From contig CAWGMT010000011.1 of NCBI GenBank assembly GCA_963823675.1, positions 744,001-808,000 on the forward strand: a stretch of 64,000 bases of DNA. The letters run 5' to 3'. Under the pieces are notes generated by a model. The model was not told the DNA's origin, made no database searches, and saw only the letters and a program-made list of their open reading frames with translations. The DNA comes from CAWGMT01 sp963823675. Lineage in GTDB: Bacteria > Planctomycetota > Planctomycetia > Isosphaerales > Isosphaeraceae. This document shows positions 36,124 through 46,900 of the stretch, one piece after another; positions within the stretch are counted from its first letter, which is position 1; every line of letters begins with the position of its first letter. Both the position numbers and the translations under genes were made by a program.

Positions 36124-38817
36124 TCACGCGTCCGGCTGGCTGTCGGCAGGCGGCGTGGGGATCGACTTGGGGGCGAAGCCGAGGATGACGCGGCAGGGGG
36201 CGTTCTCGAGCACGTAGCGGGTGTTGGAGGCGAATGCCGTGGTGTCGCCGCGGCGATAGACGCCGCGCAGGCTCATGAAGATGGCGTCGAACTTGCCTTC
36301 GACGGCGGCCCGGACGATCTCGGGGCCGGCCTCGCCGCGGACGACGCGGCAGTGGACCTCGCGGCCCAGCGCGCGGGCGCGTTCCAGCCCGCGCTCGACC
36401 ATCTGCCTGGCTTCCTCGCTCGGCTCGAGGCCCTCCTCGGACGAACCATTCTCGGCGACGTCGATCAGGGTGACCTCGATGGCGGGGTCGAGGAAGCTCA
36501 TCACCGTGTCCAGGAAATCGGCGCTCAAGGGGCTGCCGTCGTAGGCCAGAAGCAGGCGCTCGACGCCGTGCCAGCTCTTGCGGAGCTCGGCCAGGATCCG
36601 CGCGGTCGCGGCGGCGGCGGCTCCCGTCTTGGGGATTTGACTGCCGCCGGCAATATCAAGCCGCACGTCCCGGACCTTGCCCAAGACGCGAATCGACAAA
36701 GGCTCGGGCTTGGTCCCGCACACGTTCAGCCAGTAGAGCGCCACCTGATCGAGCTGATCCTCGGGACGGTATTTGTTCGACGGTCCCATGATCAGCTCTT
36801 GAGCGCCGATGGTCTTGGCGGTGCGCGCCATGGCGAAGAAAGGCTCGTTGGTCGGCACGATGAGCGGCTTGACGGGCTTGCCGGCATGTTCGGCCAGGTT
36901 GACGACCGCCGTCAAGAGCTGGCGATCGGCTTCACTGATCGTCGGTCTGGAGTCTTCGGACCCCTTGGGCAAAACCGTCGCCGTCATGACCACGACCTCG
37001 GTCGTCTCGGGATCGGTCTCGGCCAGACACCGCTCCAGCATCGCCAGGTTGTAGGGGGAGCGAATCGCCACCAGCTTGCGATAGGGCCTGGTCAGACTGA
37101 GCGTCTGGACGCTGAGCTGCTCGGCGTGCAGCTCATTGAACTGCTCGAGGTGCTCGTGGTGGTCGGTCGAGATCCCGGTTCGCTTGTGGTAGGCGCGCTC
37201 ACAGAGGACGAAGGTAGTAAACAAGGTTCCCGTGAAGAGCATGCCGGTAACGGTCGCCACTTCCTTGGTAACGAAGTTGACCAGGGCCGCGGCGGCGAGC
37301 ACCAGGAAGATGAGCGAGATGCCCACCGGGACATCGAAGCGACCGACCCTGAAATTCAGGGGCACCTCGAACTCGCGGCGGCCGGGCTGCTTGAACCGCA
37401 AGACCAGCATCGAGAGCGCCTTGAACACGAAGCTCCAGACCACGCCGAACGCGTAGGCCTCGCCCAGGGTCAGCACATTGCCCCGGCTGGCGACGATCGT
37501 GAATACCTGGAGCCCGGCGACGGTGTTGATCAGGCGGTAGGACGTGCCATACCGGGGGTGAGGCTTGAGGAACCAGGCGGGCAGGACCCCGTCTTCCGAA
37601 ACGCGGTTCAAGACGCCATTGGAGCCGACGATCGCCGTGTTGACGGCGCCGGACAAGATCAAGAAGCCGACGAAGACCACGACCGCGTTGAGCCCCAGCC
37701 GAGCCCAGTCCGGTCCGATCACGTTCATCGCCAGGCCGCCGATCAGGTTGTTGCTGTACTTGGTAACCCGCGGCCCATCCGGGACGATCATGACAGCCAA
37801 GAAGCTGATGAGCGAGGTGAGGAGCAAACTGTAGATGAATACGACCAGCGCCGCGCGCTTGAAGTTCTTGAGCTTGGGACTCTCGACCTCGCGATAGACC
37901 TGGGCCAAAGTCTCCTCGCCGCTCATGGCCAGGATCGAGTGACCGAACGCGACCGCTACCCCAAATAGGCCCAGCAGGCTGAGCCAGTTTCCGGTCATGG
38001 GACCAGACCGGACGTGTTCGGCAACTGCCGTATGCGCGACAAAGCCCAGGGGATCGACTTGCTTGCCCAGGGGGTCGAGCATCGGCTCGCCGCTGGCCGG
38101 GTCGACCTTCTTGTCCAGATTGGGTGTCACGGGGGGCAGCTTGAGCTTCTCCGGATGGACCGCCAGCGTTGCCACGCACCACGCGATCATGACGATTCCC
38201 ATGATCGTCGTCGCCCCCATGATGATCAGGGCCCGGTCGCTCGATTCATGGATCCCCTTGATGTTGACGCGCCAGAAATAGGCTGTGATCGCCACGGCGA
38301 TGGCCGCGGCAATCTGGTTCTGATGAGTGGCTGCCACGCTCTGCTGGCTCAGGTGGAGAAAGTCGACCAGCCAGCCGGCAATGTACTGGCCCGCCGAGAC
38401 GCCGCTGGTTGGCCCGGTGAGGATGTAGTCGAAGAGCAGCGCCGATACCGATAGCTTGGCGAGCGTTCCCCCCAAGGCCTCCTTGACCACACGGTACACG
38501 CCGCCGCGCACGAACATCGCGCAGCTTTCGATGTAGATGCTCCGCACCGCGTAGCTGAAGAGCATCACCGCGAGGATGAACCACGGCGCCGCCGCGCCGA
38601 TCTGAGATTCGACGATGCCGCCGATATAGTAGGCCGTGCTCGCCAGGTCGCACAGAACGATCGCGGCGGTCCGCCAGAACGAGATGAACGTGAACATCAC
38701 GCTGGTGATGACCAGGACCTGGCCGGCCGAGACTCGAGATCGTCTGGGTCGCGTGAGGGTCGAGCCGTCTGGAGAGAGCGGGTCGGATGAGCTCGAAGGA
38801 GGGTCAGCAGCGGCCAT
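36124..38817 (-). CDS. APC-superfamily permease fused to UspA-like domains
   Basis: 897 residues, uninterrupted. The N-terminal two thirds is an amino-acid/polyamine permease with about 12 hydrophobic helices, beginning VLVITSVMFTFISFWRTAAI and including GPTSGVSAGQYIAGW and LILSGAVNTAIVGSNGVLNR. After residue 560 the protein turns soluble and carries two universal-stress-protein-like domains, the second with LLLAYDGSPLSADFLDTVMS and VHCRVVRGEAGPEIVRAA. USP domains on transporters usually bind ATP or AMP and gate transport, so transport may be tied to energy state. Substrate cannot be read from the sequence. An in-frame antisense reading of 625 codons exists but is a GC shadow. Confidence 0.93.
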   Translation of the reverse strand: MAAADPPSSSSDPLSPDGSTLTRPRRSRVSAGQVLVITSVMFTFISFWRTAAIVLCDLASTAYYIGGIVESQIGAAAPWFILAVMLFSYAVRSIYIESCAMFVRGGVYRVVKEALGGTLAKLSVSALLFDYILTGPTSGVSAGQYIAGWLVDFLHLSQQSVAATHQNQIAAAIAVAITAYFWRVNIKGIHESSDRALIIMGATTIMGIVMIAWCVATLAVHPEKLKLPPVTPNLDKKVDPASGEPMLDPLGKQVDPLGFVAHTAVAEHVRSGPMTGNWLSLLGLFGVAVAFGHSILAMSGEETLAQVYREVESPKLKNFKRAALVVFIYSLLLTSLISFLAVMIVPDGPRVTKYSNNLIGGLAMNVIGPDWARLGLNAVVVFVGFLILSGAVNTAIVGSNGVLNRVSEDGVLPAWFLKPHPRYGTSYRLINTVAGLQVFTIVASRGNVLTLGEAYAFGVVWSFVFKALSMLVLRFKQPGRREFEVPLNFRVGRFDVPVGISLIFLVLAAAALVNFVTKEVATVTGMLFTGTLFTTFVLCERAYHKRTGISTDHHEHLEQFNELHAEQLSVQTLSLTRPYRKLVAIRSPYNLAMLERCLAETDPETTEVVVMTATVLPKGSEDSRPTISEADRQLLTAVVNLAEHAGKPVKPLIVPTNEPFFAMARTAKTIGAQELIMGPSNKYRPEDQLDQVALYWLNVCGTKPEPLSIRVLGKVRDVRLDIAGGSQIPKTGAAAAATARILAELRKSWHGVERLLLAYDGSPLSADFLDTVMSFLDPAIEVTLIDVAENGSSEEGLEPSEEARQMVERGLERARALGREVHCRVVRGEAGPEIVRAAVEGKFDAIFMSLRGVYRRGDTTAFASNTRYVLENAPCRVILGFAPKSIPTPPADSQPDA

Positions 38818-39271
38818 CGCCAGTCAGTTCCGGTGGAGTATCGAGCAAAGGCAGGCAGACCAAGCGGTTGATTACAGCGGAGTTAGAGCGCGGTCGTCAA
38901 TAGGGGCAGGAGCGGCTGGCCCTCCAGCGCAGGTTGCTTGACGCCGCCCGCGCAACCGGTGTTCCAGACTTCCGGCCGCGCTGATGATCACCCGGCCGTG
39001 AAGATCGCGAGGGGCGCTTTTGACGGCCTGGCCGACACCGATTTCTCCGAGCTGACTCGGCTTCCGGGCGGCGGACGCAGCTCCATCGTGCCAAACGACT
39101 TCGGATGCTAACCGTCGGTCCGCATAATCGTCAAACCCGATGCCCGCGATCCTGAACTGAACGCCCTTGCTTGGCAGCAGACGCGAACGCGGGGTATATT
39201 AAGTCAAAAGCAGCGCGGAGTTGCCAGTCGTTGGGTTTCCGAGTTTTCTGACTGCGAGCGGGAGTGCTCCG
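38818..39271. other. Intergenic region, possible gene remnant
   Basis: No full gene is seen. A plus-strand frame ending at 39111 reads AVKIARGAFDGLADTDF then SELTRLPGGGRSSIV, which looks like genuine protein, but it has no start codon or family signature and may be a decayed 3' end. The ribosome binding site of the next gene (GGGAG) is at 39260-39264. Confidence 0.35.
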
Positions 39272-39796
39272 ATGTCCACTGCTGGAAAAGTTCTTGCCGG
39301 ACTGGTGATGCTGATCCTGGTGGTCTGGATTGTTCTGGCCGCCGGGGTAGCGCGTCTTAACACCAATGGCAATGAGGTACTGGACCGCGTGCGCAAGGAG
39401 GTTGAGAAGCTCAGAGTTGACGTGGATCAGACTCAAGTCGATATCGCAGGGCTGCGCGATCAAACCTCCAGCATCCAGGAAAAGGTCGACCACGATCTGA
39501 CCGTGCTCCGCGACCGACAGGTTCAACTCGAGAAAAGCCGCTCGCAAATCGTCGAGAGCCTGGAGCGTTACAAGTATCAACTCAGCACGGTCGAAGAGTC
39601 CGTCAAGAGTGCACAGGCGCTGCTCCAGCATCGAAACGAAGAGCGAGACGCCGACAAGAAGGCCCTCGCCGATACCCGCTCCGAGGTACAGACGCTGATG
39701 GCCGACAGCAGCCAGCTCATGAATCGGCTCGACTCGCTGCGCAAGACCTTCCAGAAGACCTACCAGGAGAACGTCGAGAATCTCGGCAAGCACTGA
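39272..39796 (+). CDS. Single-pass membrane coiled-coil protein
   Basis: 174 residues from ATG 39272 with GGGAG upstream. One N-terminal membrane helix (AGKVLAGLVMLILVVWIVLAAGVA) is followed by a long, highly charged coiled coil to the C-terminus, with heptad-spaced Leu/Val/Ile (VRKEVEKLRVDVDQTQVDI, QSSVEESVKSAQALLQHR-like segments). No enzymatic motif. Such proteins act as envelope spacers or scaffolds for division or secretion; here the role is unknown. The next gene on the same strand starts 93 bases later. Confidence 0.75.
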   Translation: MSTAGKVLAGLVMLILVVWIVLAAGVARLNTNGNEVLDRVRKEVEKLRVDVDQTQVDIAGLRDQTSSIQEKVDHDLTVLRDRQVQLEKSRSQIVESLERYKYQLSTVEESVKSAQALLQHRNEERDADKKALADTRSEVQTLMADSSQLMNRLDSLRKTFQKTYQENVENLGKH

Positions 39797-39889
39797 TCCC
39801 GCGTTCGCGGAGCGATCGCGTGGGCGCGGAGATGAGCCGACGTCGGCAATGCGCGACGAAACCCCGTAGACCGAGCGGCACCAGGTCGG

Positions 39890-40983
39890 ATGACTTTTGC
39901 TGACGAAATTCAATCCTGTCCGAAGGAACAAAACTGGGTCGGCATCGTTGCCAACAGTTCTTCCGGACTCGGGCACGGCGTACCGCTCGTTCATCGGCTT
40001 GTCGGGGAGTTGCAACGGGTCGGACTGGGTGCCGAGATCGCCTGGACTCCCGAAGAGCGCCGCGCGCTCGTGGACCGTGCGTCGGCCGATACGGGGTGCC
40101 GATGTTTGGTGGCGGTCGGGGGCGACGGTACCGTGTCGGCCCTGGTCAACGAACGGCCTTCAGTGCCGATTTCGGTGCTTCCATCCGGAACGGAGAACCT
40201 GTTCGCGGGTCATTTCGGCTTCAGCCGCGACATCGGCGCGCTCGCCGCGACGATCGCTCGCGGTCAATCCGTGCCGGTCGATGTGGGACAGGGCTTGGGG
40301 CGGCGGTTCGTGCTCATGGCTGGCTTCGGCTTCGACGGCGACATCGTCACTCGCCATCACAGGTCGCGCACGTCGCGAATCGGTGTCGTGCGGCCAACCC
40401 ACCGCATTGCGTACGTCGAACCGATCTTGCGATCAAGCTTGTTTTATCGGTTTCCCACTGTCAACGTACGTATCGCCGACCCGGGGGCCGAGGAGTCTCT
40501 GGCCGGCACCACGGTCTTCGTGTTCAACATGCCGCGCTATGCGCTTGGCCTGCCTTTTGCCCCCGAGGCCCGGGAGGACGACGGCTGGCTCGACCTGGTC
40601 GTCTTCCGCGACCCAGGGCCATTTCAGGCTTTATATTACCTCTGGAGAGTGTTCTGCCGGAACCACCTGCGGCATCCCAGCGTGTTTCATCGCCGGGTAA
40701 AGCAAGTCGTTTTAAGCGCCAGAATACGGTACCGGTCCAGCTTGACGGCGATCCCGGTGGAATCGTCCTGCCTGCCGGTCCCGCCGGCGGGGAGAATGGA
40801 CAGGTGGCCGGCGACGCCGGGAGACTGGACCTTGCCGATCGGCTTCCCGCCGGCGTGGCGACTCAGACGGCCGCGGAATGGAGAGTGGAAATCCTCCCCG
40901 CGGCCTTGAGCGTGATGGCCGTCTGCGAGCGCCAGGTCGCGCCGGCGCGACTTCCGCTCGTCAGACAACGGCTGGTGCGATAG
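39890..40983 (+). CDS. Diacylglycerol/lipid kinase-like protein (one frameshift)
   Basis: From ATG 39890. The catalytic signature VAVGGDGTVSALVNE (G-G-D-G-T) and the downstream VLPSGTENLFAGHFG define the DAGK/YegS/LCB5 lipid kinase family; AGFGFDGDIV begins the second half. Near 40725 the frame must shift to recover the family's C-terminal beta strands: VQLDGDPGG and EWRVEILPAALSVMAV lie in another frame that ends at 40983. It probably phosphorylates a diacylglycerol or sphingoid-like lipid in the inner membrane using ATP. Next gene is kdsA, so a shared link to envelope lipids is plausible. Confidence 0.85.
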
Positions 40984-41102
40984 GATAAGTGGTCCGTTGT
41001 CCGTTGCTCGAGAAGGGAGAAGGTAAACAGAATCACGTCGACGCACTTTAGCACCTTCCACGAGCATCCGTTCCGTAGACCAAGCACCGACCATCGACGA
41101 CT

Positions 41103-41165
41103 GACAACGGACAACGGACCACGGACCACGGACAACGGACAACGGACAACGGACCACTGACAACT
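41103..41165. repeat. Heptamer tandem repeat gacaacg x9 upstream of kdsA
   Basis: Nine exact-length 7-base units of gac(a/c)ac(g/t) end one base before the kdsA ribosome binding site. A short run in the opposite orientation (ccgttgtccgttg) lies near 40993-41006, so the 195-base gap after the lipid-kinase gene is framed by inverted heptamer blocks. Same family as 10264-10305. Confidence 0.9.
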
Positions 41166-41178
41166 GAAGGAGCCACGG

Positions 41179-42015
41179 ATGGTCCCACCCAATCCGGTCA
41201 AGGTTGGATCCGTCGAGATCGGCACCAAGCGAGCCTTGGCATTGATCGCCGGTCCTTGCGTGATGGAGCCGGGCGACATGACGATCCGGATCGCCCGGCG
41301 CCTGCTTGCGATCTGCGGCCAGTTGGGGATCCCGCTGATTTTCAAGGCGTCGTTCGACAAGGCCAACCGGACGTCCGGATCGAGCTACCGGGGACCCGGG
41401 CTGGTCGAGGGGATGAAGATTTTCGGCCAGGTCAAGCGGGAGACCGGTGTGCCAGTAACCACCGACCTGCACGAAATCAGCCAGGCAACTCCCATCGCCG
41501 AAGTTGTTGACTTGCTTCAGATTCCAGCCTTTCTCGCACGACAGACCGACCTCCTGGAGGCAGCGGCCCGAACCGGCCGGCCGGTCAACGTGAAGAAAGG
41601 TCAGTTCATGGCGCCGTGGGACATGAGCAACGTGGTGGCGAAGCTCGTGCATTCGGGCGCCTCGGGCGTCGTCTTGACCGAGCGCGGCACGACGTTTGGG
41701 TATGGGCGGCTGGTCAACGATTTTCGGGCGATTCCCCAGATGCAGGCGACCGGTGCACCGGTCGTCTTTGATGCGACTCACTCCGTCCAGCTCCCGAGCG
41801 CGGGGGCAGGCGGGACGGCCTCTTCAGGCCAGCGTGAGATGATTCCGACGTTGGCGAAGGCCGCCGTTGCGGCCGGTTGCGACGCCCTGTTTTTGGAAGT
41901 GCACCCTGACCCGGACCAGGCGCTTTCCGACGGACCGAATTCCTGGTATCTCGATCAGCTCGAAGATTTGCTGCGAACCTGCCTGCGAATCCGAGCCGCG
42001 GTATCGAGCGCGTGA
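41179..42015 (+). CDS. kdsA: 3-deoxy-8-phosphooctulonate synthase (KDO-8-P synthase)
   Basis: 278 residues, the usual length, uninterrupted. ATG 41179 has GAAGGAG upstream. Family motifs: LIAGPCVMEPGD, FKASFDKANRTSGSSYRGPG (PEP/arabinose-5-P binding), TDLHE, LLQIPAFLARQTDLL, VNVKKGQFMAPWDM, LTERGTTFGYGRLVND, FDATHSVQ and FLEVHPDPDQALSDGPN. It condenses PEP with arabinose 5-phosphate to give KDO-8-phosphate for lipopolysaccharide in the cytoplasm. An Asn in the VNVKKGQ segment places it with the metal-independent enzymes more than the Cys-containing metal-dependent class. Presence implies a true LPS outer membrane. Confidence 0.97.
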   Translation: MVPPNPVKVGSVEIGTKRALALIAGPCVMEPGDMTIRIARRLLAICGQLGIPLIFKASFDKANRTSGSSYRGPGLVEGMKIFGQVKRETGVPVTTDLHEISQATPIAEVVDLLQIPAFLARQTDLLEAAARTGRPVNVKKGQFMAPWDMSNVVAKLVHSGASGVVLTERGTTFGYGRLVNDFRAIPQMQATGAPVVFDATHSVQLPSAGAGGTASSGQREMIPTLAKAAVAAGCDALFLEVHPDPDQALSDGPNSWYLDQLEDLLRTCLRIRAAVSSA

Positions 42016-42220
42016 TGGGATTCGGAAGAGCCGATCCCGAACGACGTCCGTCAGAGTAGGCGTAGAATTGAGCATCTGAACCGCGGCCGAACCAGGACGG
42101 CGCGGTGGTCGTAGGATCGAAAAGCGGCAAGCCGCCGCGAAACAGTCTCGCCACGCGCCGATCGATCGTTCACAATGGGTGAGACGCGTCGCTTTTGCAT
42201 CTCTACAGGAGTATCCTGGT

Positions 42221-43981
42221 TTGATTAGACCTCATTCGACCCGCGGCGGATTATTGATTCTCGGTCTCATCCTCGGCTTGTCGTGCGGTTGCGATTACTC
42301 GGCTCCCGAATCCTTCACACCGTCGAGTGCGAATCTGCCCCGCGATTTATCCCCCTTGGGCGGCAAGATATCACCGACTGCGAGCACGCGCCCGGCTTCC
42401 GGTTCGCGCAGGCGCGAAGAGCGCGCCGCGATTCTGGAGAGCTCGATCACGCTGATCCAGAAGGCGGCCCTTCAACCGGGAGGCAGGAACTTCGATCTGG
42501 CGATCCAAAAGCTGAATCATTACTTCGAAGGGACGAGTCTCCAGGATTATTCGCTCAACCCGGCCGCACGTGCCTACCTGGAAACCCAACTGACGCCCCA
42601 GATGCTAAAGGAGCTCGAAAACCGCAATTGGGTGCCTCGGGATACCCGGCATATCGAAGATTGCATGATGTACTACGGAATCGCCAGCCGGATTGCGGGT
42701 ACGGGCGAGGACCTCGCGCGGGTGCGACGCGTGTTCGATTGGGTCGTCCGCCAGGTTCAACTCGTGCCGGCCGGCTCTCTGGCACCTGGCCAGATGCCTC
42801 AAGCGTACGCGCGCCCCTATGATGTGCTGCTTCGGGGCATGGCGACCGAGGCCGAAGGCTACTGGGCCGAGCGCACCTGGCTGTTCATGGCGTTGTGCCG
42901 GCAACTCGGCATCGACACGGGCCTCGTCACTTATTCCAAAAGCAATACGCTGGTTTACCAGGTGCCCAGATACGGATCGAACGTCGACGCCGAAGCGACC
43001 CTCATGGGTCTGCGCAGGCCTCCCAGACCTCCCATCGTCTGGATTTGCACGGTGCTGATCGACGACAAGGCGTATCTGTTCGACGCTCGAATTGGGCTGG
43101 AGATCCCCGGTCCCGGGGGATTGAGTGTTGCGACGCTCGACCAAGCCCTTACGGACCCCGAGATCCTCGAACGCATGAATTTGCCGGGCCGCTTGCCCTA
43201 TGGAACCAGCCGGGCATCGTTGCTCGGCAGCCCGACCAAGATAGGCATTCTGATAGATTCCAGCTCCGGGCTTTTCTCGCCCAAGATGAGGCTCTTGCAA
43301 CAAGAGCTAGCCGGCCAGGACCGCACGATCCTCTACCGCGATCCCGCGGAACAACGCGACCATTTTGTCCGGGTGCTGGGCGATCGCCTGGGCGAAGTCA
43401 AGATGTGGGCGCTGCCCCTGGAAGTTGAGACGCGACTGTTCAGCGACTCGAGGTTCGTCGCGTCGATCCAGGCGTCGCTCTTCCTTTTCCAGCGCGATTT
43501 CCCGTTGGTCTACGCACGGGTCAAGCACCTTCGCGGCGAGTACAAGGCGGCGATCGCGGAATATATCGCATTACGGCTCAAGAAGGACGCTCCGCTGGTC
43601 ACGAACAAGAAACAGACGATCAAGCAGGACGTTCAGGAGGGACTGGACATCTATGCGAGCTACTATCTTGCGCTTGCCCATCTCGAGTCCAATAATCTCG
43701 AGAACGCCGCGCTTATGTTTCGCAAGACGCTCGAGCTCCTGCCGGAATACGGGCCAAGGCAGCCTTATTACAACATGTTCCGCTGGGGAGCCAACGCCAA
43801 CCTCGGCCGGATCTATGAAGCCCAGAAAGATTATCGCCGGGCGCTCGAGTGCTACACGCAGCTTGATCCGACCTTCCAGTATGTTGGCAACCAGATCCGG
43901 GCTCGCGATCTGGTCTGGCGCAACCCCATGGCCGGCGCCGAGTCGCCGGCGCCGGCCGATGGAAGCAAGCCGAAGCGCTAG
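42221..43981 (+). CDS. Lipoprotein with transglutaminase-like region and TPR-like C-terminus
   Basis: TTG 42221 is chosen because AGGAG lies nine bases upstream and the signal then begins directly (RPHSTRGGLLILGLILGLSCGC, lipobox C-G-C); a GTG at 42179 is also open. Residues 120-300 hold a transglutaminase-like core: ARVRRVFDWVVRQVQLVP, AERTWLFMALCRQLGIDTGLV with the Cys, and IDDKAYLFDARIGLEIPG. The C-terminal 120 residues form TPR-like helices (ASYYLALAHLESNNLENAALMF, NLGRIYEAQKDYRRALECY). Its 3' end is convergent with the Ig-repeat gene, overlapping by four bases, and a copy of its last 85 bases reappears at 49527-49610. Confidence 0.82.
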   Translation: MIRPHSTRGGLLILGLILGLSCGCDYSAPESFTPSSANLPRDLSPLGGKISPTASTRPASGSRRREERAAILESSITLIQKAALQPGGRNFDLAIQKLNHYFEGTSLQDYSLNPAARAYLETQLTPQMLKELENRNWVPRDTRHIEDCMMYYGIASRIAGTGEDLARVRRVFDWVVRQVQLVPAGSLAPGQMPQAYARPYDVLLRGMATEAEGYWAERTWLFMALCRQLGIDTGLVTYSKSNTLVYQVPRYGSNVDAEATLMGLRRPPRPPIVWICTVLIDDKAYLFDARIGLEIPGPGGLSVATLDQALTDPEILERMNLPGRLPYGTSRASLLGSPTKIGILIDSSSGLFSPKMRLLQQELAGQDRTILYRDPAEQRDHFVRVLGDRLGEVKMWALPLEVETRLFSDSRFVASIQASLFLFQRDFPLVYARVKHLRGEYKAAIAEYIALRLKKDAPLVTNKKQTIKQDVQEGLDIYASYYLALAHLESNNLENAALMFRKTLELLPEYGPRQPYYNMFRWGANANLGRIYEAQKDYRRALECYTQLDPTFQYVGNQIRARDLVWRNPMAGAESPAPADGSKPKR

Positions 43982-46900
43982 CTGACGGTCAGAGTACCCG
44001 TGGCGTTGCTGGGGTTGTAGTCGAATTCGCCCGCGAATGCCACGGCGACGGCCCCAATGTAGCTGCCTGGCGAATCATCGGCTGGCGGGATCGCGATGCC
44101 CATCACGGTTGCCATGCCGTTGCTGTCGGTGGTCGCCGGCGCTGTCGTCGTGCCGAGAGTGAAGCTGACCGTGACACCGGAGAGTGCGGCGCCGGTGACC
44201 GTCGAGGTCAGGGTTGCCGTCAACGTGGCCGTACCGCTGGCAACGGTGCCGGTGCCGACGACGTTCATGAAGGTGGTATCGGCCGGGCTGACGACCAGGT
44301 CGCCGGTGCCGCTGCTGCCACTGAAGGTGGTGTCGCCCGCGAAGCTGGCCACGACGCCGTTGGGGTCGGTGCCGACCGGGTCGCTGGTCGGCACGCCGGT
44401 CAAGGTCGCGACGCCGCTGCTATTGGTAATGGCGGTACCCACGGAGGCGCCGTCGAGCATGAAGGAGACCGTTTCATTGGCGATCCCCGCACTGCTGGCG
44501 CTGGAGGTGACGGTGGCCATCAGTGTCGCGGTCCCGCCGAACGAGGCGGATCCCGAGACGGCGGTGACCGTGGTGGCGATGCCCTGGACAACCGTCAGGT
44601 CGCCGGTTCCGCTGCTGGCACTGTAGTTGGTATTACCCGCGAAGTTGGCCACGACGGCGCCCGGGTAGGTGCCGGCCGGTTCGGTGTTGGCGACGCCGGT
44701 CAAGGTGGCGACGCCGTTGCTGTTGGTGGTGGCGGTGCCGACCGCGGTCCCGTTGAGCGTGAAGGAAACCGTTTCCCCCGCAATCCCCACACCGGTCACG
44801 TTCGAGGTGAGGGTGGCGGTCAGGTTGGCCGTTCCGCCCGACGCCGCAGCGCCCGAAACAGCCGTGACGTTGGTGGCGGCCTGGCTGACGACCAGGTCGC
44901 CGGTACCGCTGCTGCCGCTATAGGTGGTGTCGCCCGCGAAGGTGGCCACGACGCCGTTGGGGTCGGTGCCGACGGGGTCGCTGGTCGGGACGCCGGTCAA
45001 GGTGGCGATGCCGCTGCTATTGGTAACGGCGGTACCCACGGAGGCGCCGTCGAGCATGAAGCTGACCGTTTCGTTCGCGAGCCCCGCGTTGCCTGTACTC
45101 GAGGAGAGGGTGGCCGTCAGCGTCGCCGTCCCGCCGAAGGACGCGGAGCCCGAGACGGCGGTAACGGTGGTGGCGACGCCCTGGGCGACGGTCAGGTCGC
45201 CGGTGCCGCTGCTGCTGGTGTAGTTGGTATTGCCCGCGAAGTTGGCGACGACGGCGCCCGGGTAGCTGCCAGCGGGTTCGGTATTGGGGACGCCCGTCAA
45301 GGTGGCGACGCCGCTGCTGTCTGTGGTTGCGTTGCCGACCGAGGTCCCGTTGAGCGTGAAGGAGACCGGTTCGTCCGCGAGGTCCGCGCCGGTTACGCTC
45401 GAGGAGAGAATGGCGATCAGGGTGGCCGTTCCGCCCGACGCCGCGGTGCCCGAAACAGCGGTGACGTTGGTGGCGGCCGGGCTGACGACCAGGTCGCCCT
45501 TACCGCTGCTGCCACTGTAGGTGGTGTCGCCCGCGAAGTTGGCCACGACGCCGTTGGGGTCGGTGCCGACGGGGTCGCTGGTCGGGACGCCGGTCAAGGT
45601 GGCGACGCCGCTGCTATTGGTCATGGCCGTACCCACCGAGGCGCCGTCGAGCGAGAAGGAGACCGTTTCGTTCGCGATCCCCGCACTGGTGCTACTGGAG
45701 GTGAGGGTGGCCGTCAGCGTCGCGGTCCCGCCGAAGGACGCGGAGCCCGAGACGGCGGTAACCGTGGTGGCGACGCCCTGGACGACGGTCAGGTTGCCGG
45801 TCCCTGTGCTGGACTCGTAGTTCGTGTCGCCGGCGAAGGTGCCCACGACAGCGCCGGGGTAGGTGCCGACGGGTTCGGTGTTCGGGACGCCGGTCAAGGT
45901 GGCGACGCCGCTGCTGTTGGTCGTGCTGTTGCCCACCGAGACCCCGCTGAGCAAGAACTCGACCGTTTCATTCGCAATTCCCGCGCCGGTTACGCTCGAG
46001 GTGAGGGTGGCGGTGAGGGTAGCCGTTCCGCCCGACGCCGCGGCGCCCGACACCGCGGTGACCGTCGTGGCGGCCTGGGCGACAGTCAGGTTGCCGGTGC
46101 CGCTGCTGGACGAGTAGGTGGTGTCGCCCGCGAAGGTGGCCACGACCGCGTTGGAGTAGGTGCCGGCTGGTTCTGTGTTGGCGACGCCGGTCAAGGTGGC
46201 GACGCCGCTGCTGTTGGTCGTGGCGGTGCCGACCGCGGTCCCGCTGAGCGTGAAGGAGACCGTTTCGTTGGCAATCCCCGCACTGGTCGCACTGTTGGCG
46301 AGAGTGGCTGTCAGCGTCGCGGTGCCGCCGAAGGACGCGGAGCCGGAGACAGCGGAGACAGTGGTGGCGGTGCCCTGGACAACGGTCAGGTCGCCGGTGC
46401 CGCTGCTACTGCTATAGGTGGTGTCGCCCGCGAAGTTGGCCACGACGGCGCCGGGGTAAGAGCCGGCTGGTTCCGTGTTGGCGGCGCCCGTCAAGGTCGC
46501 GACGCCGCTGCTGTCGGTGGTGGCCGTGCCGACCGAGGTCCCGTTGAGCGTGAAGCTGATCGTTTCGTTCGCAATTCCCGTGCTGGTCGCGCTGGAGGTG
46601 AGGGTGGCGGTCAGGGTGGCCGTTCCGCCCGACGCCGCGGTACCCGAGACAGCGGAGACCGTGGTGGCGGTGCCCTGGACGACGGTCAGGTTGCCGGTGC
46701 CGCTGCTGCCGCTGTAGGTGGTGTCGCCGGCGAAGGTGGCTACGACGGCGCTGGGGTAGGTGCCGGCGGGTTCCGTGTTGGCAACGCCCGTCAAGGTGGC
46801 GACGCCGTTGCTGTTGGTGATGGCGGTGCCGACCGAGGTCCCGTTGAGCGTGAAACTGACAGTTTCGTTCGCAATTCCCGTACTGGTCGCGCTGGAGGTG

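Noticed and set aside
36091..37968. 625-codon plus-strand open frame antisense to the permease
   Set aside because: The opposite strand encodes a clear membrane transporter; the long open frame is a third-position GC shadow with low-complexity sequence and no domain.
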